Origin: Millisia brevis NBRC 105863
GTDB taxonomy: Bacteria; Actinomycetota; Actinomycetes; Mycobacteriales; Mycobacteriaceae
Assembly (NCBI RefSeq): GCF_001552615.1
Contig: NZ_BCRN01000008.1
Span: forward strand, 186,001 to 250,000
Direction: 5' to 3'
Length of the DNA stretch: 64,000 bases
Part shown: positions 28,016 to 36,190 of the stretch, piece by piece
Layout of the letters: each line of letters opens with the position of its first letter
How positions within the stretch are numbered: the first letter of the stretch is position 1
Translations under genes and position numbers: made by a program
Notes under the pieces: generated by a model
The model's database searches: none
Told to the model about the DNA's origin: nothing
Seen by the model: only the letters and a program-made list of their open reading frames with translations

Positions 28016-28530
28016 AGCTCGGTTCGGAGATCGGTGTTCTGACCCACCGGGTTGGTGTGGTCACTATTCGCCAGGTCGACGGGTGGCCCGAGACGATGAG
28101 GGTGGCATATGCGGCTGTCGTCGAACAGGGAGAGGGAGTCGGGTACGACGGCCCGCCAGTGGCGATGCTGGTGACGGTGTATGACCCGACAAGTCCCGAG
28201 GCCAAGGAGCTTCGAGCCACTCACGGGCGGATCAATCCCGAACGGTGGGGCGGGGTCCACCTGCAGGTGGACAATGTTTTCGCGGCCGAGGACTTTCGGT
28301 ACAAGCCCGGAGATGAACTATCGCCCGCGGTGGCGGTCGGCAGGTTCCTGCGCGGCATACACCTGTTCACCCACCACTCCCCTCATAGGTCGCCGAAAGG
28401 TGACCGTTGGGCCCGGAATGTCGGCGGTGAGGTGCCGGATACCGAGGTGTCGCCAGATAGTGGCTGCTTGGTTGAGTGGATGCAGAAGAGGTTGTTCAAG
28501 CTCAACGAATCGCTGATCGCGGAGGATTGA
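28012..28530 (+). CDS. Hypothetical protein
   Basis: A 172-residue soluble protein of no recognised family. It has a Val/Tyr-rich middle (VAYAAVVEQGEGVGYDG, VAMLVTVYDPTSPEAKEL) and a basic C-terminal half with GIHLFTHHSPHRSPKGDRW. GTG at 28012 overlaps the upstream stop (GTGA), so the pair is co-translated. Both genes are less GC-rich and use rarer codons than the host genes around the element, in keeping with foreign origin. Confidence 0.5.
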   Translation: MKLGSEIGVLTHRVGVVTIRQVDGWPETMRVAYAAVVEQGEGVGYDGPPVAMLVTVYDPTSPEAKELRATHGRINPERWGGVHLQVDNVFAAEDFRYKPGDELSPAVAVGRFLRGIHLFTHHSPHRSPKGDRWARNVGGEVPDTEVSPDSGCLVEWMQKRLFKLNESLIAED

Positions 28531-28634
28531 TCAGGTCGGTATGGGGCCACGAGAGAAGCCGGTCCACGGTCCACGAAAGCTAGCGTGCGTACTGAGATCG
28601 CGTAGTTGCGCGCAATATGTCTATATTGGTGCGC

Positions 28635-29066
28635 ATGACCAATCTTGAGGAGTCTCGGGCAGTGGGTGAGTTGTTGCGTTCCGCCAGGGAGGCGGCCGGG
28701 TTGTCCGGTCGCGGTGCTGCCAAGGCGGCCTCGATCAGCGAAACCCGATGGAGGCAACTGGAAAGCGGTGTCAACGACGGCCGGCCAACATCGGCCCCGT
28801 TGGCAACCCTGCGGTCGGCCGCGCAAGCTGTCGGGGCCGATGTTGCCGATGTGCTGCGTGCCGCCGGGTTCGGGGAGCCGGAAGACTGGGAACCGGCGCC
28901 TCCGCCCCGTATCCGCCAGTTGGATGTATCAGACCTGACCCCGATGCAGGTTGCGCAGGTGCGCGGGTACATTGCGGGACTGAAGGACGGCGGCATCAAC
29001 AGTCCCGGGTGCCAACGCGAACCGTCCTCCGCCAAACCCACCCTAAAAACGGGGCGCCCGGTCTGA
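28635..29066 (+). CDS. XRE-family helix-turn-helix regulator
   Basis: A 143-residue DNA-binding protein. The helix-turn-helix is at about residues 10-60: LLRSAREAAGLSGRGAAKAA, SISETRWRQLESG, LATLRSAAQAVGADVADVLR. The C-terminal 40 residues (PPPRIRQLDVSDLTPMQVAQ, then VRGYIAGLKDGG) resemble short actinophage-type repressors. I chose ATG at 28635 because a -10-like TATATT (28622-28627) stands seven bases before it, predicting a leaderless message; ATG at 28617 is the alternative. It may be the last repressor of the element. Confidence 0.75.
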   Translation: MTNLEESRAVGELLRSAREAAGLSGRGAAKAASISETRWRQLESGVNDGRPTSAPLATLRSAAQAVGADVADVLRAAGFGEPEDWEPAPPPRIRQLDVSDLTPMQVAQVRGYIAGLKDGGINSPGCQREPSSAKPTLKTGRPV

Positions 29067-29078
29067 TATGGGGTATGT

Positions 29079-29120
29079 ACTCCTAATGAAAGGTCGGGTT
29101 TCGATTTCCCTGGGCGGCTC
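29079..29120 (+). repeat. Degenerate attachment-site copy of the tRNA-Thr 3' half
   Basis: The sequence from ACTCCTAATGAA to GGGCGGCT repeats the anticodon-to-acceptor half of tRNA-Thr (26510-26582) with six substitutions and two one-base gaps. The anticodon triplet CGT and the T-arm pairing are lost, so it is not a tRNA gene. It marks the far end of the integrated element. Confidence 0.75.
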
Positions 29121-29132
29121 CATGGTTCGGCG

Positions 29133-29804
29133 TCATACCCGGCCCCAGGCGCGGGTGAGTTCCTGCGCGGCGGCGCGGGGATCGTCGGCCGCGCAGATCC
29201 ACGACACGACCGCCACCCCCGCGAGACCCTCGGCGCGCAGGCCGGGAACGTCGTCGACCACGATGCCGCCGATCGCCACCGCCGGCAGGGCGGTGCCGCG
29301 CGCGAGCGCCCCCACCCCGGCCACACCGATCGCCTCCGGGGCGTCCGCCTTCGAGGATGTCGCCCGCACCACGCCGATCCCGACGTAGTCGATACGCACG
29401 TCCGCCGCCTCGGCGGCCGCGATCTCCGCCGCCGTATTGGCGGTCAACCCGATGATCGCGTCCGGTCCGACCAATTCGCGCACCACCTCGACCGGCAGGT
29501 CGCCCTGCCCGATGTGTACCCCGGCGACGCCCACCCCGCGCGCCCGGGCGGCGCAGAAGACGTCGACCCGGTCGTTCACCAGCACCGGGACGTGCCCCGG
29601 CAGCCGCTCGACCAACGTCTCCACCAGCGCCAACACATCGCGGGCGGGCGCATGCTTCTCCCGCACCTGCACCGTCGTCACCCCGCCGGCGACCGCCTCC
29701 TCGACGACGGCAGCGATGTCGTGCCCGCGCCCGGCGGCCTGCGCGCCGTCGGTCACCAGATAGATCGACAGATCGACCATCACATTGCCCGCCGCTCGGT
29801 CCAT
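29133..29804 (-). CDS. thiE: Thiamine-phosphate synthase
   Basis: Joins the thiazole and pyrimidine halves of thiamine into thiamine monophosphate. The 223-residue TIM-barrel shows family landmarks: YLVTDG near the start, GGVTTVQVREKHA, VPVLVNDRVDVFCA, GVHIGQGDLP, and the phosphate loop region AIGGI. The usual GPVFxTxTK stretch reads YVGIGVVRATSSKADAP here, keeping the T-SK. It stands alone; no other thi gene or TPP riboswitch is visible on either side. It is the first host gene after the integrated element. Confidence 0.92.
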   Translation of the reverse strand: MDRAAGNVMVDLSIYLVTDGAQAAGRGHDIAAVVEEAVAGGVTTVQVREKHAPARDVLALVETLVERLPGHVPVLVNDRVDVFCAARARGVGVAGVHIGQGDLPVEVVRELVGPDAIIGLTANTAAEIAAAEAADVRIDYVGIGVVRATSSKADAPEAIGVAGVGALARGTALPAVAIGGIVVDDVPGLRAEGLAGVAVVSWICAADDPRAAAQELTRAWGRV

Positions 29805-29828
29805 CCCCGCAGGATAGAGCGCCGCGGT

Positions 29829-31553
29829 TCAGGCGTCCGCCGCGCCGGCGAGCCGTCGCAGTTCGCGGCGCAGGATCTTCCCCGTGGTGGTCAGCGGCAG
29901 TTCGTCGAGAAAGCGGATCACCCGGGGGTACTGGTAGAAGGCCAACTTCTGCTTGACCCGCACCTGGAGCTGTCCGGCGATCAGGTCCCGGTCGGTGTCG
30001 CTCTCACCACCCGGCGACTCGGTGAGGACAACAAACGCCTGGATCGACTCGCCGCGCAGCGCGTCGGGTACGCCCACGACGCCCGCCATCGCCACCCGGG
30101 GATGCCCGAGCAGGCACTCCTCGATCTCTCCGGGACCGATCCGATACCCCGACGAGGAGATGACGTCGTCGATGCGGCCGCGGTACCAGAGGTTGCCCGC
30201 CGCGTCGCTCGAGCCGAGGTCGCCGGTGTGGATCCAGCCGTCGCGCCGCTTGTCCGCGGTCTTCTCCGGTTGCCGCCAGTACTCCAGGAACTGCCCGGGA
30301 TTGTCCGCCGCGACGCAGATCTCGCCGACCTCGCCGGCCGGCACCGGTCGAGAGTCCGGGTCGAGAATCGCCACGGTGAAGCCGGGGAAGGCGCGGCCCA
30401 TCGACTCCGGTGCGGGCGTCCACTGCGACCGGGACGTGCCGACGGTCATGTTGATCTCGGTCTGCCCGTAGAACTCGTTGATCGGCACACCGAGCGTCGC
30501 GTTCACCCAGTTCGGCAGCGCGGAACCGAGCGATTCACCGCCGGTGGCGATCATTCGCAACACCAGCTGATCGGCCGAGGGTGGCAGGTCGGCGCCGCGC
30601 ATATGCTTCAAGGCCGTCGGTGGGATGAACGCCAATGTGACCCGGTGGCGCCGCATCAGGTCGATCGCCCCCTGTGGGGTGAACGGATCCGGTGACGCGA
30701 CCACCGGGCAGCCGAGGGCAAGGGCCGGGAAGAGCACATCGAACAGTCCACCGATCCAGGCCCAGTCCGCCGGGGTCCAGAACACATCATCCGGTTGCGG
30801 CGCATCATCGAACGCGATTCGCACGCCGGGCAGATGCGCCGCCAAGGCGCGATGTCCGTGCACCGCACCCTTGGGACTACCGGTGGTGCCGGAGGTGTAG
30901 ATGATGATCGCCGGCGAATCCGGTGTCGTGTCGGCCGTCCCGTGGTACTCCGGCGCGGAGGCGAGCAGAGCATCGAATCGCAGTCGCCCGAATCCCGGTG
31001 GCTCGAATCCCGTTGGTCCGCTGCTCATGTCCGGCTCTCCGACCAGCACCGTCGCAGCGAGGTCGGGGATGTCGACCAGTTCGTCGGCGATACGGTGATG
31101 GATCGCGGCGTCGATGATCAGAACCCGCGCACCCGAGTCGCGGAGTCGATGACCGACCGCCTCGGCGCCGAACTTCACCGACAGCGGCACGGTCACCAGC
31201 CCGGCGCGGAACGCACCCAGGTGGGCGGCGAGGACTTCGACACCCTGCGGGATCATCACCGCGACACGGTCGCCGACAGCGAGTCCCAGCTCACCCAACG
31301 CCCCGGCGACTCGGCGGCTGAGCGACGCGACATCCCCGAAGGTATGGGTGGTCGACACGCCGGCAGTGTCGACGATCAGCGCGGTGTCGTGCGGGTGGGG
31401 CAGGTCGACGCACGCCCGGGCGATGTTGAACGAGTCGGGGATGTGCCGGCCGAAATCGGCGCCGGTGATCGGCCGCCACCACGGTTCTGCCGGCCGCCGT
31501 TCGCTGGTTGCCTCCTCGCCGGTTCGGTTCTCCTCGAACGGTTTCGATGTCAC
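29829..31553 (-). CDS. AMP-dependent acyl-CoA synthetase
   Basis: Activates a carboxylic acid to its CoA ester through an acyl-AMP. The 574-residue enzyme has the P-loop motif IIIYTSGTTGSPKGAVHGHR (about residue 218), the A5 motif NEFYGQTEINM, the hinge region GWIHTGDLG...YRGRIDDVISSSGYR and the catalytic Lys in TTTGKILRREL. The pattern GxSGYRIGPGEIEECLLGHP is seen in acetyl/propionyl and medium-chain acid ligases. It diverges from the alcohol dehydrogenase gene with a shared 188-bp control region, so it may activate the acid made by alcohol and aldehyde oxidation here. Confidence 0.88.
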   Translation of the reverse strand: MTSKPFEENRTGEEATSERRPAEPWWRPITGADFGRHIPDSFNIARACVDLPHPHDTALIVDTAGVSTTHTFGDVASLSRRVAGALGELGLAVGDRVAVMIPQGVEVLAAHLGAFRAGLVTVPLSVKFGAEAVGHRLRDSGARVLIIDAAIHHRIADELVDIPDLAATVLVGEPDMSSGPTGFEPPGFGRLRFDALLASAPEYHGTADTTPDSPAIIIYTSGTTGSPKGAVHGHRALAAHLPGVRIAFDDAPQPDDVFWTPADWAWIGGLFDVLFPALALGCPVVASPDPFTPQGAIDLMRRHRVTLAFIPPTALKHMRGADLPPSADQLVLRMIATGGESLGSALPNWVNATLGVPINEFYGQTEINMTVGTSRSQWTPAPESMGRAFPGFTVAILDPDSRPVPAGEVGEICVAADNPGQFLEYWRQPEKTADKRRDGWIHTGDLGSSDAAGNLWYRGRIDDVISSSGYRIGPGEIEECLLGHPRVAMAGVVGVPDALRGESIQAFVVLTESPGGESDTDRDLIAGQLQVRVKQKLAFYQYPRVIRFLDELPLTTTGKILRRELRRLAGAADA

Positions 31554-31666
31554 GTCATCCTCACAGGGTCGGGCGATGTCACGCGCTGCCGTAGTGGGGA
31601 ATCGTCACATTCGACACCGCCTGCAACTGACCGGGATTCACACATCACCGCCGGGTTGCTCGGGAC

Positions 31667-31713
31667 TGTCTCGAGAACGGACACATATCCGGGTGGCGCG
31701 CGTCACACGATGT
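31667..31713 (+). promoter_or_regulatory. Activator-type promoter of the alcohol dehydrogenase gene
   Basis: A 17-bp dyad TGTCTCGAGAACGGACA (31667-31683) is followed after 18 bases by GTCACACGATGT (31702-31713). The 12-mer contains CACGAT, a -10-like element; no -35 box is visible. The same dyad type, spacer length and identical 12-mer occur at 36230-36276. The dyad is probably bound by the AcoR/MimR-type activator encoded at 32968-34653. Confidence 0.6.
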
Positions 31714-31741
31714 GCCTGCGCTTCTACGAAAGGCAGATGAG

Positions 31742-32884
31742 ATGCAAGGTCAAACGATCGCCACCCGCGCCGCGCTGCTGCACAAGGCGGGCCCGGACGC
31801 GAAGTTCACCATCGAGGATGTGACGCTCGATCCTCCGAGGGGGCCCGAGGTTCGGGTGAAGCTGGCGGCCTCCGGGTTGTGCCACTCCGATGAGCACCTG
31901 CGTTACGGGGCCTACGATTTGGACTGGTCGCCCTGCCTGGGCGGGCACGAGGGCGCCGGGGTGATCGTGGACGTCGGCGACGAGGTGACCGACCTCGAGG
32001 TCGGCGATCACGTGGTGCTGACCTTCATTCCGTCGTGCGGCAAGTGTCCGCCGTGCGTCTCCGGGCACAGCAACCTGTGCGATATGGGGGCCGAATTGTT
32101 CTCCGGGGTCAGCGTCTACGACGGCACCCACCGCTTCCACTGGCAGGGGCAGGGCGTCGGTCAGTTCGTGCAGCTCGGCACCTTCACGCCGTACACGGTG
32201 GTGCACCAGAACTCGGCGGTGAAGATCGACAAGAGCATTCCGCTGGACAAGGCGGCGCTCGTGGGCTGCGGTGTGGCAACGGGATTCGGCACCGGATCGT
32301 GGGCGGCCGATACCCGCATCGGCGACACCGCGGTGGTGGTCGGCTGCGGCGGTATCGGGATGAACGCGGTACAGGGCTTCCGCGTCGCCGGGGCCACCAC
32401 GATCGTCGCGGTCGATCCGCTCGACTGGAAGACCGAACTGGCGGTGGAGAAGTTCGGCGCCACCCATCGTGCGTCGTCGATGGAGGAGGCGCGCGGGATC
32501 GTCTCGGACCTGACCCACAACCGGATGGCCGATCGACTCGCCTACACGGTGGGCAACGGCCTCGGCTCCGATATCGAGACCGCGTTCTCGCTGATCGGCA
32601 AGCTCGGCATCATGGTCTTCACCTCGGTCGCCGAGGCGGTCGCCCGCGACGCGAAGATCGACCTGTTCACGCTGACCCACTACCAGCAGCAGTTGCGCGG
32701 CGCGCTCTACGGCTCGGCGAATCCGCGTGCCGACATCCCCAAGCTCCTGCGGCTCTACCAGCAGGGAATCCTCAAGCTCGATGAGTTGGTCACGCAGACA
32801 TACACTCTCGACGACGTCAACCAGGGATATACCGACCTGCTCGACGGAAAGAACATCCGCGGGGTCATCCTCTACGAGGACTGA
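31742..32884 (+). CDS. NDMA-dependent alcohol dehydrogenase
   Basis: Zinc alcohol dehydrogenase of the actinobacterial group that holds NAD tightly and uses an unknown physiological acceptor (N,N-dimethyl-4-nitrosoaniline in vitro). The 380-residue protein shows catalytic zinc ligands in GLCHSDEH and GGHEGAGVI, the structural zinc loop CGKCPPCVSGHSNLC, and the nucleotide-binding VVVGCGGIGMNAVQG. ATG at 31742 follows GAAAGG; the frame is open upstream to 31712. Such enzymes oxidise alcohols from propane, methanol or longer substrates. Neighbouring aldehyde dehydrogenase and acyl-CoA synthetase genes complete a route to acyl-CoA. Confidence 0.92.
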   Translation: MQGQTIATRAALLHKAGPDAKFTIEDVTLDPPRGPEVRVKLAASGLCHSDEHLRYGAYDLDWSPCLGGHEGAGVIVDVGDEVTDLEVGDHVVLTFIPSCGKCPPCVSGHSNLCDMGAELFSGVSVYDGTHRFHWQGQGVGQFVQLGTFTPYTVVHQNSAVKIDKSIPLDKAALVGCGVATGFGTGSWAADTRIGDTAVVVGCGGIGMNAVQGFRVAGATTIVAVDPLDWKTELAVEKFGATHRASSMEEARGIVSDLTHNRMADRLAYTVGNGLGSDIETAFSLIGKLGIMVFTSVAEAVARDAKIDLFTLTHYQQQLRGALYGSANPRADIPKLLRLYQQGILKLDELVTQTYTLDDVNQGYTDLLDGKNIRGVILYED

Positions 32885-32895
32885 CCGGCTCGCCG

Positions 32896-32929
32896 GAGAA
32901 AGGGGGCGCCGCCCGGCGCCCCCTTTCTC
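32896..32929. terminator. Bidirectional hairpin terminator
   Basis: GAGAAAGGGGGCGCC pairs perfectly with GGCGCCCCCTTTCTC around a GCCC loop. It sits in the 83-bp gap between the convergent alcohol dehydrogenase and activator genes, and its AAA/TTT ends let it serve both strands. Confidence 0.8.
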
Positions 32930-32967
32930 GGTGGGTCTACGGCCCGCTCCACTCGGTGGCCGCGCGG

Positions 32968-34653
32968 TCAGCGCGCCGCCGCCTCCTGGAAGTAGCGCAT
33001 CCGCGAGTAGAGCTTGGACCTGCTGATGCCCAGATGTTTGGCGGTGTGCACCTTGTTGCCGTTGTACGCGGCCAGGGTTCGCTCGATCAGGTCGAGTTCC
33101 GCGGATTCGAACGGCGTCAACCCCGTTCGCGCCGGCGAGGGCCGTTGGTAGCGCGCCGGCAGATCCGCGACCACGATGTCGCCCACCGACCGGCGATCGA
33201 CCGCATGCCGCAGGACCATTTCGAGCTCGGCACAATTCCCGGGCCAACTGTGTGCCCGCAGCACATCGAGCACCGGGCGGCTGAGCCGAACCCGACCTCC
33301 CCGAGTGAATTCCGGCCGACCGAGCATCTCCCCGGTGATCGTCGACAGATCGGACAGTCGCTCGCGCAACGGCGGCAGCTCCACCCACTCCGGGCACAAG
33401 CTGCCCGCATAGCCGAGTGCGGCGCTGTCGGTGGCCGTCCCGGTCGCGGTCATGATCAACCGTCGGCGCTGCCGGGCCAACGCCCCGATCACCGCATCGA
33501 TCCTCGCATCCGGGCTCACATCCGGGTCCGCTCCGGGGCTGCGAACATCCTCGATCACCACCGGTCCGTCCGGCAGATCGACCGGAACGCCCCCGGCCAG
33601 CTCGGCGGCATCGAGGACGGTCGCGGCGGGCCCGGCGATCTGCCGCGCGGTGCGGCTGCGCCCCGAACCGTGCTCTCCGACGACCAGGACATTGCCGTCC
33701 TGCCCGGCGAGCGCAGCGATCCGGTCGGAGAGCCGTTCGGTCGAGGAGAGGGTTCGCCCGATCGCGCGCGGCACCGCCGGACGACCACCGCCGCCGTCCC
33801 GCACCCGCAGCAGAGATGCATCGATACTGCCGACGACGTGCGATTCGACGCCCACGACGCGGCCGGATTCCAACTCCAGGGCGACGGTGGTCGACCGTCC
33901 CCGCAGTTCACCGGCCAGCCGTTCGAGGTCGGCCAGATCCACCGCCGACAGCACGTCCGCGGTGCGGTTGTTCTGCAGAACGAAATCGCGGCCGAACAGC
34001 AGCACCACGTCGTCGGTACGGCGGGTCAGGGCGCGAAAAGCCGCCAGGGAGTGCAGCACATCGGTGTCGTAGTCGGCGAGCATCCTCGCGGTGATGTCCC
34101 GGACGGTCTGCGTGAGCACGGTGTGCATGACGCGGGTATCGATCCCGGAATCCATCATCAGATCCAGAATCCCCTCGAGCCTGCGGGTCACCGGGTTGAT
34201 GACCGGCACCCCGTAGCAGCTCAGCGTCTTCATGCACTCCAGGTAGTGCTCCGCACCGTGGATCTCGACCGGTTCGCGGGTCTCGTAACAGGTGGCGATC
34301 GCGTTGGTGCCGGTGTTCTCCTCGTCGAAGACCACCCCCGGTCGGGCGCCGATCCCCTCGGTCGCGGTCGCCAGGTCCTGATCGCCGAAGAACGCGTCGA
34401 CGACGGTCGCCGAGTTGTCGGCGAGCAGCCCGCCGGCCCGGAGCCCGCGGAATTCCTCCGCGAGAACATCCAGGACCGGGCGGGCGGTCGCCACCAGTCT
34501 GCTCGACGGGTTGTACTCGCGTTCGACCTCGCCGATCGTGTCCTGCGGGACCAGACCCGCACGCTCCGATCGCTGCCACGACTGCACGATCGCCGCCCTG
34601 GTCATCGGAGGCGGCACATACCGCAACGGCGGCACCGCAAACGCTCCGGACAT
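32968..34653 (-). CDS. AcoR/MimR-type transcriptional activator
   Basis: A 561-residue regulator of the kind that switches on alcohol, acetoin or propane oxidation genes. Order: N-terminal helical part with SWQRSERAGLVP, a GAF-type sensor (about 65-220, GVVFDEENTGTNAIATCYET), a shortened AAA-like region, and a Fis-type helix-turn-helix (AYNGNKVHTAKHLGISRSKL). The Walker A site is degenerate (GEHGSGRS, Arg for Lys) and the GAFTGA loop that contacts sigma-54 is absent. ATG at 34653 chosen; GTG at 34659 possible. It lies 22 bp after the aldehyde dehydrogenase gene on the same strand. Confidence 0.85.
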   Translation of the reverse strand: MSGAFAVPPLRYVPPPMTRAAIVQSWQRSERAGLVPQDTIGEVEREYNPSSRLVATARPVLDVLAEEFRGLRAGGLLADNSATVVDAFFGDQDLATATEGIGARPGVVFDEENTGTNAIATCYETREPVEIHGAEHYLECMKTLSCYGVPVINPVTRRLEGILDLMMDSGIDTRVMHTVLTQTVRDITARMLADYDTDVLHSLAAFRALTRRTDDVVLLFGRDFVLQNNRTADVLSAVDLADLERLAGELRGRSTTVALELESGRVVGVESHVVGSIDASLLRVRDGGGGRPAVPRAIGRTLSSTERLSDRIAALAGQDGNVLVVGEHGSGRSRTARQIAGPAATVLDAAELAGGVPVDLPDGPVVIEDVRSPGADPDVSPDARIDAVIGALARQRRRLIMTATGTATDSAALGYAGSLCPEWVELPPLRERLSDLSTITGEMLGRPEFTRGGRVRLSRPVLDVLRAHSWPGNCAELEMVLRHAVDRRSVGDIVVADLPARYQRPSPARTGLTPFESAELDLIERTLAAYNGNKVHTAKHLGISRSKLYSRMRYFQEAAAR

Positions 34654-34675
34654 GGTCACAACTGTACTTTCGAAC

Positions 34676-36124
34676 CTACTGTCGGGAGACGTGGATCACA
34701 TGAGCGTCGGTGAATTCCTCGAGCCCCTCCCGACCGAACTCGACGCCGAGCCCCGACTGCTTGCGGCCACCGAACGGCACCCCCGGTTCGAGCGCGAAGT
34801 GGGTATTCACCCACACAGTTCCGCTCTCGAGCCGATCGGCGACGGCGGTGGCAGCGGCGATATCGGTGCCCCACACCGAGTTGCCCAGGCCGTAGGGGGT
34901 GTCATTGGCGCGGGCGATCGCATCGTCGAGATCGTCGTACCGCAGCACCGACCGGATCGGCCCGAAGGTCTCCTCGCGAATCAGCGAGCTGCTGTCGTCG
35001 ATATCGCGCACCACGGTCGGCTCGACGAAGTAGCCGTCACCCTCGACCACATGGCCACCGGCGACGATCGTGCCGTCGCGGCGGGCAACCTCCAGATAGC
35101 GCTGCACCGCCTCGAACTGCCGGGCATTCTGGATCGGCCCCAACTCGGTCGCCGGATCGAGCCCGTGGCCGAGCACCGCAGCGCTTGCGAGGCGGCCGAG
35201 TTCGGTGCAGAACTCGTCGTAGATCGCGGCGGGCACAAAGATGCGCTTGATGTTGATGCAGACCTGCCCGGAGTTGACGAAGGCCCAGGTGAAGATGCCG
35301 GCCGCAGCTGCGGTGATATCCGCATCGGCCAGCACGATCGCCGCGTCGTTGCCGCCGAGCTCGAGCACCACACGCTTGAGACTTGCGGCGCTGCTTGCCA
35401 TCACCTTGCGGCCGGCCGCCGTCGAGCCGGTGAAGGACACCTTGCCGACGTCCGGGTGGTCGGTCAACTGCGGGCCGACCGCGCCGGCGTCGCCGACGAT
35501 GTTGACCACCCCGGCCGGTACCAGGTCGGCCAGGATCTCACCGAGCAGCATCGCGTTGAGCGGGGTGGTCGGCGCCGGTTTGACCACCACGGTGTTTCCC
35601 GCGAGCAGCGCGGGCGCAAGCTTGTAGACGGTCTGGAAGAACGGGAAGTTCCAGGGAATGATCGCCGCGACCACCCCGATCGGCTTGCGGCGCACCTCGA
35701 TATAGGCGTCGCTGTCGTCCCGCAGTACCTCACCGTCGAGCGACATACCGGCGACGTGGCGCGCCCATTGCACCGCCAGGTCCACATCACCGAGCGCCGC
35801 GACGATCGGCTTGCCGTTCTCGAGCACGATCACCCGCCCGATCTGCTCGCGGCGCGCCTCGATCGCGTCCGCGATCCGCTCGATGACGACGGCGCGTTCG
35901 GCGAGCGGGGTGTCGCGCCACCGCGGAAATGCCGCCTTCGCCGCGGCCACCGCCGCGTCGACCTGGGCGTCGTCGGCGACCGGCGCTTGTGCGATCACTC
36001 GGCCCGTGGCCGGATCGATCACCGGTTGGGTATCGGCTCCCGGCACCGGGCGGCCGTCGATGAGCTGGTGGAAGGCATGATCCTCGACTCCCGTGAGATC
36101 GATGGCCGGTGCGGCGAACGTCAT
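34676..36124 (-). CDS. Aldehyde dehydrogenase
   Basis: NAD(P)-dependent oxidation of an aldehyde to the acid, 482 residues. Landmarks: IPWNFPFF, KPAPTTPLNA, the glycine-rich FTGSTAAGRKV, general base Glu in VLELGGNDA, nucleophile Cys in NSGQVCINIKR, and C-terminal EETFGPIRSVLRY and PFGGRKQSGLG. It belongs to the broad class that includes benzaldehyde, betaine-aldehyde and medium-chain enzymes. Upstream lie two copies of the dyad proposed for the neighbouring activator. It is probably co-transcribed with the activator gene and completes alcohol to acid conversion. Confidence 0.93.
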   Translation of the reverse strand: MTFAAPAIDLTGVEDHAFHQLIDGRPVPGADTQPVIDPATGRVIAQAPVADDAQVDAAVAAAKAAFPRWRDTPLAERAVVIERIADAIEARREQIGRVIVLENGKPIVAALGDVDLAVQWARHVAGMSLDGEVLRDDSDAYIEVRRKPIGVVAAIIPWNFPFFQTVYKLAPALLAGNTVVVKPAPTTPLNAMLLGEILADLVPAGVVNIVGDAGAVGPQLTDHPDVGKVSFTGSTAAGRKVMASSAASLKRVVLELGGNDAAIVLADADITAAAAGIFTWAFVNSGQVCINIKRIFVPAAIYDEFCTELGRLASAAVLGHGLDPATELGPIQNARQFEAVQRYLEVARRDGTIVAGGHVVEGDGYFVEPTVVRDIDDSSSLIREETFGPIRSVLRYDDLDDAIARANDTPYGLGNSVWGTDIAAATAVADRLESGTVWVNTHFALEPGVPFGGRKQSGLGVEFGREGLEEFTDAHVIHVSRQ

Positions 36125-36190
36125 GGCTTTCTCCTGGGTCGAGCGGAAGTGTGACGTGGCTCATCTTCGGCCGATGGCCCGGGCGGCAAC

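Larger units (their letters stand above)
26583..29120. mobile_element. Remnant of a tRNA-Thr-integrated phage or integrative element
   Basis: The region runs from the 3' end of tRNA-Thr to a degenerate copy of the tRNA 3' half at 29079-29120 (36 of 44 aligned positions match, with two gaps). Between them lie a broken phage minor-head gene, a piece of an XRE repressor gene, two hypothetical genes and an XRE regulator gene. No integrase, excisionase or replication gene is recognisable, so it cannot move by itself. The degenerate repeat and frameshifts suggest an old insertion that has been shrinking. Confidence 0.7.

Noticed and set aside
26583-29120. Insertion sequence or transposase gene
   Set aside because: No transposase motif or terminal inverted repeats were seen anywhere in the window.
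29070-29125. A second tRNA gene
   Set aside because: Only the 3' half is present; the anticodon and T-arm pairing are lost. It is an attachment-site remnant.
29805-29828. TPP riboswitch for thiE
   Set aside because: There are only 24 bases between thiE and the acyl-CoA synthetase stop, too few for the element.
31684-31713. Sigma-54 (-24/-12) promoter before the alcohol dehydrogenase or membrane-protein gene
   Set aside because: The nearest GG...GC pair is separated by 12 bases, not 10, TGGCAC is absent, and actinobacteria lack sigma-54.
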